The position numbers and the translations under genes were made by a program. The notes beneath the pieces are model-generated. The model searched no databases, was not told where the DNA came from, and saw only the letters and a program-made list of their open reading frames with translations. Shown here piece after piece: positions 55,563 to 63,593 of a DNA stretch of 64,000 nt (its first letter is position 1; each line of letters begins with the position of its first letter). The stretch lies in assembly GCA_945898215.1 (NCBI GenBank), contig CAMDHY010000002.1, positions 62,001 to 126,000 of the forward strand, written 5' to 3'. Origin of the DNA: Pseudoxanthobacter soli DSM 19599. Its GTDB lineage: Bacteria > Pseudomonadota > Alphaproteobacteria > Rhizobiales > Segnochrobactraceae.

Positions 55563-56933
55563 TTACCCCCGATCGATCAGGTGGAAGAACGAGCCCGTCA
55601 CCGTGCCACGCCTCCCCCCGCTGCCATCCGCGACGACCGCTCCGTTCGCGTCGGTCACCGCAAACAGCGGTGCGTCCCCACCCGCCTCCGTCACGCTCGC
55701 ATAATGGAACTCGTGGCCGCGGAAGGCGTCGCCGACGGCACCAAGCAGGCAGCCGTCCGTGAGGACGGCGCGGCGGTAGCCGAGGTGGAGGCGGCGCTTG
55801 GCGAAGCTCGTGGCGTGGCCGAGGAGGCCCGCCATGGCGTGGCGGACGCCGCCGGCGTCCTCGATCCCTTCGCCCAGCACCATGTGGCCGCCGCACTCGC
55901 CGTGCACCGGCTTCGCGGCCGCGAACGCCCGCAGGCCGTCGAGGAAGCGGCCGTTGCTAGCGAGGCGGCCGGCGTGCAACTCCGGGTAGCCGCCGGGGAG
56001 CCAGCAGACGTCGGCGCCCGCATCCGGCGCCTCGTCGGCGAGTGGCGAGAACGGCACGATCTCCGCCCCGGCGGCCTTCCAGCCAGCGAGCAGATGCGGA
56101 TAGACGAACGAGAACGCCACGTCGCGGGCGAGCGCGATGCGCTGCCCCGGCGGCGGCAGCGCGACGGCATCTTCGCGTCGACCACCGTCGGGCGCAGCAT
56201 CGGTCTGTCCCTTCGCCCATAGCGGCTGCGCCGCCGCGAGGATGGCATCGAGGTCGCAGTTCGCCGCGACGAAATCGCCGAGCTCGGTGACGAAGGCGTC
56301 GAGGCGTGTGTGTTCCTCCGCCTGGACGAGGCCGAGGTGGCGCTCCGGGACGGTGAGGCCGTCGGTGCGCGGCAGGGCGCCGAGCACCGGCAGCCCCGCC
56401 GCGGCGACACCGCGGGAAGCGAGCGCCGTGTGGCGGGGGCTGGCGACCCGGTTGAGCACCACGCCGGCCACCGTCACGTCCGGCCGGAACGTCGCGAACC
56501 CCTTCGCCACCGCGCCGGCGGTCTGCGACTGGCCGGAGACGTCGAGCACCAGCAAAACCGGCAGGCCGAGACGGGCGGCGAGGTCGGCGGTGGAACCGTC
56601 GCCGCAGGCCCCGGCCGAGGCGACGCCGTCGAAGAGCCCCATCAGGCCCTCGACGACCAGCACGTCGGCGCCGTCGGCCTGGGTGGCGGCGAGCGCGTCG
56701 AGCAGGCCGGCGCGCATCGACCAGGTGTCGAGGTTGACCCCCGGCCGGCCGGTGGCGGCGGCGTGGAAGGCGGTGTCGATGTAGTCCGGGCCGGCTTTCG
56801 CCGCGGCGACAGTCAGCCCGCGCCGGCGGAGTGCGGCGATCAGGCCGAGGGTGAGCGAGGTCTTGCCGGAGCCGGAGCGGGGGGCGGCGACGACGAGGCC
56901 GCGGGGTCGTGCGAGGCTGCCGGTGCCGTTCAC
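55563..56933 (-). CDS. cobB: Cobyrinic/hydrogenobyrinic acid a,c-diamide synthase
   Basis: A 456-residue ATP- and glutamine-dependent amidase of cobalamin synthesis. The N-terminal P-loop is VAAPRSGSGKTSLTLGL (about 13-29), with KAGPDYIDTAFH and VEGLMGLFDG. The C-terminal class I amidotransferase domain has WLPGGYPELHAG, Cys347 in HGECGGHMVLG, and final His near GHEFHYASV. It starts at GTG 56933, which overlaps the cobA stop in a GTGA. Confidence 0.94.
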   Translation of the reverse strand: MNGTGSLARPRGLVVAAPRSGSGKTSLTLGLIAALRRRGLTVAAAKAGPDYIDTAFHAAATGRPGVNLDTWSMRAGLLDALAATQADGADVLVVEGLMGLFDGVASAGACGDGSTADLAARLGLPVLLVLDVSGQSQTAGAVAKGFATFRPDVTVAGVVLNRVASPRHTALASRGVAAAGLPVLGALPRTDGLTVPERHLGLVQAEEHTRLDAFVTELGDFVAANCDLDAILAAAQPLWAKGQTDAAPDGGRREDAVALPPPGQRIALARDVAFSFVYPHLLAGWKAAGAEIVPFSPLADEAPDAGADVCWLPGGYPELHAGRLASNGRFLDGLRAFAAAKPVHGECGGHMVLGEGIEDAGGVRHAMAGLLGHATSFAKRRLHLGYRRAVLTDGCLLGAVGDAFRGHEFHYASVTEAGGDAPLFAVTDANGAVVADGSGGRRGTVTGSFFHLIDRG

Positions 56934-57781
56934 TGCATCGCCTCGATCAGCCGGGCGGTGCCGATGAGCCGGGCGCGGACGGCGACGATCTCCCCGATCG
57001 CCACGATCGCCGGCGGGTCGATGCCGGCGGCGGCCGCGTCCGCGGCGATGCGGGACAGCGTCGAGACGACGACCGCCTCGCGGCCGGTGGTGGCGGAGGC
57101 GACGACGGCAGCAGAGGTGCCGGGCGGCAGGCCGCCGGCGATCAGAGCGGCGGTTATGCAGCCAAGGCTCGCCATCGCCATGTAGAGGACGATCGGCTGG
57201 CCGGTGGCGGCGAGCGCCGCCCAGTCGAGCCCGCCTTCGCCGGTGCCGGCGTGGCCGGTGGCGAGAATCACGGCTTGGTTGACCTCGCGCAGCGTCGCCG
57301 GGATGCCGGCGCTCGCGAGGCCGGCGAGGCCGGAGGTCAGACCCGGCACGACGCGGAAGCGCACGCCTTCGAGCGACAGCGCCAGCACCTCCTCGCCGCC
57401 GCGGCCGAAGACGAACGGGTCGCCGCCCTTGAGCCGGACGACGCGCTTGCCGGCGCGGGCGTGGCCGATCAGCCGGAGCGTGATGTCGGCCTGCTTCGCC
57501 GACGGCTTGCCGCCACGCTTGCCGGCATATTCGAGCACCGCCGAATGCGGGGCGAGCGCCAGGATGCGGTCGTCGACCAGGGCGTCGTGGACGATCACCT
57601 CGGCCTGGGAGAGGGCGGCGACGGCGGCGAGCGTCAGCATGGCGGGGTCGCCGGGGCCGGCGCCGACCAGCGCCACCTCGCCGGGCACGAGCGGCGGCAC
57701 GTCGTCGAGGAAGCCGGCAACGAGGCCGGCGATCCGCTCCGCATGCTCCCTGCCGCTCACCCGCTCGCGCTCCTGGTCCAT
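56930..57781 (-). CDS. cobA: Uroporphyrinogen-III C-methyltransferase (SUMT)
   Basis: A 283-residue SAM enzyme making precorrin-2, the entry point of cobalamin (and siroheme) synthesis. It has VALVGAGPGDPAMLTLAAVAAL (about 36-57), YAGKRGGKPSAKQADI, RLKGGDPFVFGRGGEE (about 112) and VPGLTSGLAGLASAGIPATLR. ATG 57781 fits the usual start; the frame upstream overlaps the divergent cbiD gene. It is coupled to cobB by a four-base overlap. Confidence 0.94.
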   Translation of the reverse strand: MDQERERVSGREHAERIAGLVAGFLDDVPPLVPGEVALVGAGPGDPAMLTLAAVAALSQAEVIVHDALVDDRILALAPHSAVLEYAGKRGGKPSAKQADITLRLIGHARAGKRVVRLKGGDPFVFGRGGEEVLALSLEGVRFRVVPGLTSGLAGLASAGIPATLREVNQAVILATGHAGTGEGGLDWAALAATGQPIVLYMAMASLGCITAALIAGGLPPGTSAAVVASATTGREAVVVSTLSRIAADAAAAGIDPPAIVAIGEIVAVRARLIGTARLIEAMQ

Positions 57782-57863
57782 CGGCCGGCCCCAGGCCGGC
57801 GCGGCCGGGATGACGCCCGTCCGCCGTCGTCCTATAGACGGTGGGAAGCGTCGAGTGGAAGGC

Positions 57864-59045
57864 ATGGGTGCAGCGGAAGCCGACGAAAGACCGGATGGCC
57901 AAAGGCCCGGTGACGATACCGGCGACGCGGCGGAGGAGGCGGCGGCCGATCTCGGCCGGCCGCTGCGCCGTGGCTGGACGACGGGCGCCTGCGCCACCGC
58001 CGCCGCCAAGGCCGCCTACACCGCGCTGCTGACCGGCGCCTTTCCCGACCCGGTGACGGTGACGCTGCCGGCCGGTGCGACGCCGGCCTTCGCGCTGGCC
58101 ACCACCCGGCTCGAGGGCGACATGGCGATGGCCGCCGTCGTCAAGGACGCCGGCGACGACCCGGACGTGACGCACGGGGCGCTGATCGTCGCGACCGTCA
58201 GCCGCGGCGCTGCCGGTACGGGCGTCGTCTTTCGCGCCGGCCCGGGCGTCGGCACGGTGACGCTGCCGGGCCTGCCGCTCGATCCCGGCGAGCCCGCGAT
58301 CAACCCGGTGCCGCGCCAGATGATCGCCGCCGCCATCGCCGAGGTGGCGGCCGCCCACGGCGGCGCCGGCGACGTCGTGGTGGAGATCTCGGTGCCGGAC
58401 GGGGCGGCGATCGCTGAGCGCACGTGGAACCCGCGGCTCGGCATCCTCGGCGGCATCTCCATTCTCGGCACCACCGGCATCGTCGTGCCCTATTCCTGCG
58501 CCGCCTGGATCCACGCCATCCACCGCGGCATCGACGTCGCCCGCGCCGCCCATCTCGGCCACCTCGCCGGGGCGACCGGCTCGACGTCCGAGGCGGCTGC
58601 GCGGGCGCTGCACGGCCTGCCGGAGCTCGCACTCATCGACATGGGCGACTTCGTCGGGGGGATGCTGAAATATCTGCGCACCCATCCGGTCTCGCGCGTC
58701 ACCATCGCCGGCGGCGTCGCCAAGATGTCGAAGCTCGCCCAGGGGATGCTCGACCTGCACTCGAAGCGCGGCACCGTGGACTTCGGCTTTCTGGCCTCGA
58801 CGGCGGAAGCCTGCGGCGTGCGGCCGGAGGGGGTGGCGGCGATCCGCGCGGCGAACACGGCGCTCGAGGCGTTCACGCTCGCCGGCGAGGATGCGGTGGC
58901 ACTCGGCGACCGGGTGGCGAAGCTCGCCCGCGCCACCGCCGCCGACTTGGTGCGCGGCGCCGGCATCGACGTCGAGGTGGTGGTGTTCGACCGCGGGGGA
59001 AAACTGGTGGGACGCGCGCCCTTCGAGGGGCGGCATCTGGGGTGA
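57864..59045 (+). CDS. cbiD: Cobalt-precorrin-5B C1-methyltransferase
   Basis: A 393-residue CbiD-family enzyme. It has RRGWTTGACATAAAKAAY (about 35-52), GGISILGTTGIVVPYSCAAW (about 205), GSTSEAAARALHGL and GGVAKMSKLAQGMLDLHSKRG. ATG 57864 gives a 33-residue acidic extension before the conserved part. It is divergent from cobA with 82 bases between. I see no B12 riboswitch in this gap. CbiD occurs in many Hyphomicrobiales alongside otherwise aerobic-type cob genes. Confidence 0.92.
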   Translation: MGAAEADERPDGQRPGDDTGDAAEEAAADLGRPLRRGWTTGACATAAAKAAYTALLTGAFPDPVTVTLPAGATPAFALATTRLEGDMAMAAVVKDAGDDPDVTHGALIVATVSRGAAGTGVVFRAGPGVGTVTLPGLPLDPGEPAINPVPRQMIAAAIAEVAAAHGGAGDVVVEISVPDGAAIAERTWNPRLGILGGISILGTTGIVVPYSCAAWIHAIHRGIDVARAAHLGHLAGATGSTSEAAARALHGLPELALIDMGDFVGGMLKYLRTHPVSRVTIAGGVAKMSKLAQGMLDLHSKRGTVDFGFLASTAEACGVRPEGVAAIRAANTALEAFTLAGEDAVALGDRVAKLARATAADLVRGAGIDVEVVVFDRGGKLVGRAPFEGRHLG

Positions 59046-59050
59046 GGCGC

Positions 59051-59272
59051 ATACTCCCTTGGAGGGGGAGGGTCGCCGACCGCAGGTCGCCGCGGTGGGG
59101 TGGCGCTCACCCCTCCGTCGTCATCCCGGACAAGCGAGGCGCAGCCGAGCGCCGATCCGGGACCCAGCGCAAGAGTCCGCGCCGCAGGCGCGGCTTAAGC
59201 GTCGCGCTACGCGCGACAATTCTTCCGCTGGGCCCCGGCTCGCTTCGCGTTGCTTCGCGTCCGGGGTGACGC
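59051..59272. repeat. Composite inverted-repeat region
   Basis: The 59051-59100 part has CCCTTGGAGGGGGAGGG and GACCGCAGGTC hairpins like other copies. Then comes a larger palindrome: TCATCCCGGACAAGCGAGGCG near 59131 pairs imperfectly with CGGCTCGC...CCGGGGTGACG near 59245-59271, with GCCGCAGGCGC and GCGTCGCGCTACGCGCGA hairpins inside. This second type is common in alphaproteobacterial intergenic DNA. It fills the gap between convergent cbiD and the SDR gene. Confidence 0.7.
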
Positions 59273-59307
59273 CGCGGAGGTGGAAAGCGACGGAGGTTGC
59301 CCCGCCC

Positions 59308-60063
59308 TCACGTCCGCATCAGCACGCCGCCATCGACCGCGAGTTCCACCCCCGTGATGAACGACGCCGCGTCGGAGAGCAGGAACAGCGCCGCGTTCGC
59401 CATGTCGTCCGCCGTACCGATGCGGCCGATCGGGACATAGTCGGCGACCGCCGTGCGGATCTCCTCGGAATCCCAGCGCGCCTGCAGCGGCGTCAGGGCC
59501 GGGCCGGGGAGGATGGCGTTGGAGCGGATGCCATCGCGGGCACACTGCATGGCGATCGACTTCGACAGCGCGCAGACGCCGGCCTTCGAGGCCTGGTAGG
59601 CCTCCTGGGGCTTCAGGTCGCCGCGCAGCCACTGGATCGTCGAGAAGTGCACCATCGCGCCGCCGCCGGTCTTCTTCATCAGCGGCACAGCGAAGCGCGA
59701 CGTCAGCAGCATCGTCTTGAGGTTGATGTCCATCACCTCGTCCCAGACGGACAAGTCGATGTCGAGGAAGCCCTTGTCGCGGCCGAACCAGAGCACGCCG
59801 GCGACGTTGGCGAGATAGTCGAGCCGGCCGGTGCGGGCGGCGGTGTCCGCCATCGTCTTCTCGACGAAGGCGGCGTCGCGCAGGTCGCCCTGCACGAAGA
59901 CGAGGCGGTCACCGAAGCCCGACAGGCTCTCGGGCGCCGGCTTGATGTCGATCGCGGTGACGGCGGCGCCGGCCTTCAGGAGGTCGCGGGCGATCGCCTC
60001 GCCCATGCCGCCGCCGGCCCCGGTGACGACCGCCGTGCGGCCGGAAAAGTCGAAGCGGAGCAT
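59308..60063 (-). CDS. SDR-family oxidoreductase
   Basis: A 251-residue NAD(P)-dependent short-chain dehydrogenase. It has TGAGGGMGEAIARDLL (about 15), VQGDLRD, catalytic Ser in HFSTIQWLRGD (about 137) and YQASK (about 154-158), ending ITGVELAVDGG. It differs from BdhA at the substrate loops. It is divergent from an aldehyde dehydrogenase; an operator-like inverted repeat between them suggests joint control. Confidence 0.88.
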   Translation of the reverse strand: MLRFDFSGRTAVVTGAGGGMGEAIARDLLKAGAAVTAIDIKPAPESLSGFGDRLVFVQGDLRDAAFVEKTMADTAARTGRLDYLANVAGVLWFGRDKGFLDIDLSVWDEVMDINLKTMLLTSRFAVPLMKKTGGGAMVHFSTIQWLRGDLKPQEAYQASKAGVCALSKSIAMQCARDGIRSNAILPGPALTPLQARWDSEEIRTAVADYVPIGRIGTADDMANAALFLLSDAASFITGVELAVDGGVLMRT

Positions 60064-60200
60064 GGCAGCCTTCCCCGAGAGTGAGCGAGCGGTGGGCTCG
60101 CGATGACGTGCGGTGGCAAACTGGCCAGAGCCCGGTCGACCGCCGATCCGGCGAAAATCGTTGCCACGCGCTCCGGACCCGATCAAGCGAAATCGCAAAG

Positions 60201-60219
60201 ATTTTCCAAAACAGAAAAT
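60201..60219. promoter_or_regulatory. Operator copy 1 (ATTTTCC-N5-AGAAAAT)
   Basis: An inverted repeat ATTTTCC AAAAC AGAAAAT in a gap between divergent SDR and aldehyde dehydrogenase genes. It differs at one arm base from a second copy at 63479-63497. The sites flank an XRE-cupin regulator gene, which is the best candidate to bind them. Confidence 0.65.
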
Positions 60220-60282
60220 CGTGCTAACGGTCGGCCTCCGGCGCGCCGCCCGGCGCGTCCGCCGCCGCCCGGAGCCTGCCCC

Positions 60283-61692
60283 ATGTCCGTAACCGCCGTC
60301 GCGCCGCACGCCTTCGAGGTGATCTCGCCGGTCGACGATCAGACCTACGTCACCCGCCCCTACGCCACCGCAACCGCGGTGGAGGCGGCGATGGCCGCCG
60401 CGGAAGCGGCGCAGAAGACGTGGCGCCGCACGCCGCTCGACCAGCGCGTCGCCGTCGTCAAGGCGTGGCTCGTCGAGATGGAGAAGCGCAGCGGCGACCT
60501 CGCCGACACGCTGTCGCGCTCGATGGGGCGGCCGCGGTGGCAGGCCGACGAGATGCCGCGCCTGAAGCTCGTCGGCGAGATCGCCATGCGGGAGGCGGCC
60601 GAGGTGCTGGCAGACGCGGCCTACCCGACCGACCCCGGCATCCGCCGCTACGTGCGCCGCGAGCCGCTCGGCGTGACGCTGTCGATCTGCGCCTGGAATT
60701 ATCCCACCGCGATGATGTCGATGCTCGTCACCGAGCCGCTCATCGCCGGCAACGTCGTCATCCTCAAGCACTCGCCGCAGACGCCGCTCACCGCCGAGAT
60801 CGCAGCAGAAGCCTTCGCCGCCGCCGGCGGGCCGGCCGGCGTCTTCCAGGCGCTGCACCTCTCGCACCCGGCGGCCGAGGCGCTGATCGGCTCGAACCGG
60901 CTCGGCGCCGTGCGTTTCATCGGCTCGGTCGGCGGCGGCCGGCGCGTCCATGCGGCGGCGGCCGGCACCCACACCCACGTCCACCTCGAGCTCGGCGGCA
61001 AGGACCCGGCCTATCTCCGCCCCGACGCCGATCTCGCGGACGCCATCCCGCTCCTGACCGAAGGCTGCTTCTCCAACGCCGGCCAGTCGTGCTGCTCGGT
61101 CGAGCGCATCTATGTCCACGAGGCGATCGCTGCCCGCTTCATCGAGGCGTTCACGGCGGACGCGGCGAACTGGACCCTCGGCCATCCGCTCGACGGCAAG
61201 CCGATGATCGGCCCGGTGGTGCGGGCGGTCGCCGCCGAGCAGATCAACGCCCGCGTCGCCCAGGCGATCGCGATGGGGGCCAAGCGCACCCATGCGGCGA
61301 ACCGCTTCGGCGCCGCCGAGCTCGGCCGCGCCTATGTCGAGCCGGAGGTGCTGGCCTCCTGCACCGCCGACATGCCGATCATGCGCGACGAGCTGTTCGG
61401 CCCCGTTGCCTGCATCCAGACGGTTTCGTCGGACGAAGAGGCGGTCGCGCTGATGAACGACAGCGAATACGGCCTGACGGCGAGCGTCTGGTCGGCCGAC
61501 ATCGCGGAGGCCGAGGCGATCGCGAGCGAACTCGAGGCCGGCACGGTGTTCGTCAATCGCTGCGACCACGCCGACCTCTATCTGCCGTGGGGCGGGGTGA
61601 AGTCCTCCGGCCTCGGCCGGGCGAACGCGAGGACGGGGGTGCTGGAGGCGACGCAGGCGAAGTCCTTCCACGTTCGCCGCCGCCTCGGCTGA
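60283..61692 (+). CDS. NAD(P)-dependent aldehyde dehydrogenase
   Basis: A 469-residue enzyme. It has CAWNYPTAMMSMLVTEPLIAGNVVILKHSPQTP (cofactor region, about 143-175), VRFIGSVGGGRRVHAAAA (about 208), general base Glu in HLELGGKDPAYL, catalytic Cys in GQSCCSVERIYVHEA (about 270) and the C-terminal ELFGPVACIQTV. It starts at ATG 60283. Substrate is unknown; together with the SDR and the formylglutamate-type amidase it may belong to breakdown of an amino-acid-derived compound. Confidence 0.9.
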   Translation: MSVTAVAPHAFEVISPVDDQTYVTRPYATATAVEAAMAAAEAAQKTWRRTPLDQRVAVVKAWLVEMEKRSGDLADTLSRSMGRPRWQADEMPRLKLVGEIAMREAAEVLADAAYPTDPGIRRYVRREPLGVTLSICAWNYPTAMMSMLVTEPLIAGNVVILKHSPQTPLTAEIAAEAFAAAGGPAGVFQALHLSHPAAEALIGSNRLGAVRFIGSVGGGRRVHAAAAGTHTHVHLELGGKDPAYLRPDADLADAIPLLTEGCFSNAGQSCCSVERIYVHEAIAARFIEAFTADAANWTLGHPLDGKPMIGPVVRAVAAEQINARVAQAIAMGAKRTHAANRFGAAELGRAYVEPEVLASCTADMPIMRDELFGPVACIQTVSSDEEAVALMNDSEYGLTASVWSADIAEAEAIASELEAGTVFVNRCDHADLYLPWGGVKSSGLGRANARTGVLEATQAKSFHVRRRLG

Positions 61693-61723
61693 GGCGGGGC
61701 GCCGGATTCGAGGGGACACCGCC

Positions 61724-62515
61724 ATGCTCGCCGCCGCGCCCGCCTTCACGCTGCCGGACGCGGCGACGCTCGCCGCCCTCGCGGCCGCCGGCGTCGAGGA
61801 GATCGCCGCCGCCCGGCCGGGGCCGCTGGCGCTGCTCTGCGAGCACGGCGGCAATGCCGTGCCGGCGCCGTGGGGCGACCTCGGGCTGCCGGCGGCGCTC
61901 TTCGCCTCCCACTTCGGCTACGACCCGGGGGCGGCGGCGCTGACGCGGGCGCTCGCCGCTCGGCTCGGCGCGCCGGCGGCGATCGGGCGCTGGTCGCGGC
62001 TGTTCGTCGATCTCAACCGCCAGGTACAGGCGTGGGAATGCGTGCGGCCGGACTGCTCGGGCATCCCGGTGCCGGGCAATCTCGACGTGACGCCGGACGA
62101 TCTCGCGGCGCGGCTGGCGGTGGCGCGGGCGCCCTTCGACGCGGCCGCGGACCGGGCACTCGCGGGGCGGGCGGTGGTGCTCTCGATGCACACCTGTACG
62201 CCCGTCTACCATGCCCACCGGCGTCCCTGGCCGGTCGGCGTGCTCTGGCGCGAGCGCGCCGTGCTCGCCGCGCCTCTCATCGACGCGCTGGCGGCGCAAG
62301 GCTACGATCCGGTGGGGGACAACGAGCCCTACGACTGGCGCGAGGCGGAGGGCTACACCCTGCAGGACACCCGCACCGGCGGCCGGGTCGCCCTCTATCT
62401 CGAGGTCCGGAACGACCTGCTGGCGACGGAGGCCGACGTCGCAGCGCACGCCGATCGCATCGGCGCGGCGCTGCAGACGGCGCTGGCGGACTGGGAGGCG
62501 CGCCGTGCGGGGTGA
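61724..62515 (+). CDS. N-formylglutamate amidohydrolase-family protein
   Basis: A 263-residue zinc hydrolase of the HutG / N-formylglutamate deformylase family. It shows the metal-binding CEHGGNAVP (about 38-46), SRLFVDLNRQV (about 90), SMHTCTPVY with a metal His (about 148-156) and YLEVRNDLL near the end. Family members remove formyl or acyl groups from amino-acid nitrogen. It lies 31 bases after the aldehyde dehydrogenase, probably in the same operon; hut genes are not nearby. Confidence 0.88.
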   Translation: MLAAAPAFTLPDAATLAALAAAGVEEIAAARPGPLALLCEHGGNAVPAPWGDLGLPAALFASHFGYDPGAAALTRALAARLGAPAAIGRWSRLFVDLNRQVQAWECVRPDCSGIPVPGNLDVTPDDLAARLAVARAPFDAAADRALAGRAVVLSMHTCTPVYHAHRRPWPVGVLWRERAVLAAPLIDALAAQGYDPVGDNEPYDWREAEGYTLQDTRTGGRVALYLEVRNDLLATEADVAAHADRIGAALQTALADWEARRAG

Positions 62516-62590
62516 TGTCATTTCGGGGTTATTCCCGGCCTCGTGCCGGGAACCCATACGCTCGCCTCGCACGCGCCGTTCGACGCCAGT

Positions 62591-62768
62591 CACCCCCTTC
62601 TCCCGCAGGGCGGGAGAAGGTGCCCGAAGGGCGGATGAGGGCCGCGCCGCGGGGCGGCGCGGAAGCCACGGGCAAGAGCGGCGCGCGGGGCACCGGCGCG
62701 CTCCGCACGCCGGCCCTCATCCGGCGCTGCGCGCCACCTTCTCCCCGCCTTCCGCCGGGAGAAGGGAA
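62591..62768. repeat. Inverted-repeat element with long spaced arms
   Basis: CACCCCCTTCTCCCGCAGGGCGGGAGAAGG...CGGATGAGGGC at the left and GCCCTCATCCGGCGC...CCACCTTCTCCCCGCC...GGGAGAAGGG at the right. The arms are complementary over about 45 bases, separated by about 70 bases. Each arm also folds on itself (TTCTCCCGC/GCGGGAGAA). It fills the 300-base gap between the amidohydrolase and regulator genes, where no protein gene is seen. Confidence 0.75.
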
Positions 62769-62815
62769 GCGTCGTCCGCCGCCCCGTGCCGCTTCTCCAC
62801 CCCCGGCCGCCGTCC

Positions 62816-63415
62816 ATGACCCGCGTCTCCGTCCACGAGATCGCGGCGCAGATCCGCGACTACCGCAAGAAGCAGGGGCTGACGCTGCAGGACATCTCGG
62901 AGATGTCCGGCCTCTCCGTCTCGACGCTGTCGAAGATCGAGAACGGCAAGACGCGGCTGACGCTCGACACCGCCCTCGTCCTCGCCGGCATACTGAAGGT
63001 GCCGGTGACCGGCTTCCTCGCCGAGGACGTGGTGCGGCCGACGGCGCGGCGCTCGATCACGCGGGCGGGCGAGGGCGTCGTCCACGACGTCAACGGCCTG
63101 CGCTTCGAGGTGCTGTGCGCCGACTTCAAGGAGAAGCGCAACTTCTTCTGGCGCGTCACCGTCTCAGCCCGCTCTCTCGACGAGGGCGGCGGCTGGCGCA
63201 GCCATCCGGGCGAGGAATTCCTGTCGGTGATCTCCGGCACCCTCGAACTCCACACCGAGCATTACGAGACGGTGCGGCTCGGAGCGGGCGACTCGATCCT
63301 CTTCGACGCCACCATGCGCCATGCCTATGTCGCCGCCGGCGAGGGCGACGCCGTGCTCTTGATGTCGAACACCATCCCGCTCGACACCAGCGAAGAGGGG
63401 GGCGAGGCGGTGTAG
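62816..63415 (+). CDS. XRE-family regulator with cupin sensor domain
   Basis: A 199-residue repressor/activator. The XRE HTH is at about 8-63 (LTLQDISEMSGLSVSTLSKIENGKTRLTLDTALVLAGIL). The cupin domain is at about 115-190 (HPGEEFLSVISGTLELHTEHYETVRLGAGDSILFDATMRHAYV), with conserved glycine turns and a His in MRHAYV. The family senses small metabolites of the pathway it controls. ATG 62816 is chosen over a start ten codons earlier. Near-identical inverted repeats flank the surrounding catabolic genes. Confidence 0.92.
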   Translation: MTRVSVHEIAAQIRDYRKKQGLTLQDISEMSGLSVSTLSKIENGKTRLTLDTALVLAGILKVPVTGFLAEDVVRPTARRSITRAGEGVVHDVNGLRFEVLCADFKEKRNFFWRVTVSARSLDEGGGWRSHPGEEFLSVISGTLELHTEHYETVRLGAGDSILFDATMRHAYVAAGEGDAVLLMSNTIPLDTSEEGGEAV

Positions 63416-63478
63416 GTGGCGCGGCGTGGTCGCGAGCGCGCTGTCGCCGACCCTTTGCGGGCGCAAGGTTTCGCAGCA

Positions 63479-63530
63479 ATTTTCCATTTCGGAAAATCCG
63501 CTTGCCTCCTTCCGCCGGCGATCCTACCAT
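63479..63530 (+). promoter_or_regulatory. Operator copy 2 and promoter of the ABC transporter genes
   Basis: ATTTTCC ATTTC GGAAAAT (63479-63497) is a perfect seven-base inverted repeat. Four bases later comes TTGCCT (63502-63507), a 17-base spacer and TACCAT (63525-63530), a reasonable promoter for the downstream ABC gene. Position just upstream of -35 would suit an activator as well as a repressor. Confidence 0.65.
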
Positions 63531-63593
63531 CGCTGATGCCGTGGCGGAGGGGCCGGACGGCGGGCGACGAGACCGAACGGGGAGGTGAGCCGG

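Noticed and set aside
57782-57863. Possible cobalamin riboswitch between cobA and cbiD
   Set aside because: The gap is 82 bases and no B12-box-like sequence was recognised.
56934-59036. The cobB frame stays open upstream for about 700 more codons across cobA and cbiD
   Set aside because: The upstream translation is shadow sequence; cobA and cbiD are recognised there in other frames, and GTG 56933 gives the normal CobB length.
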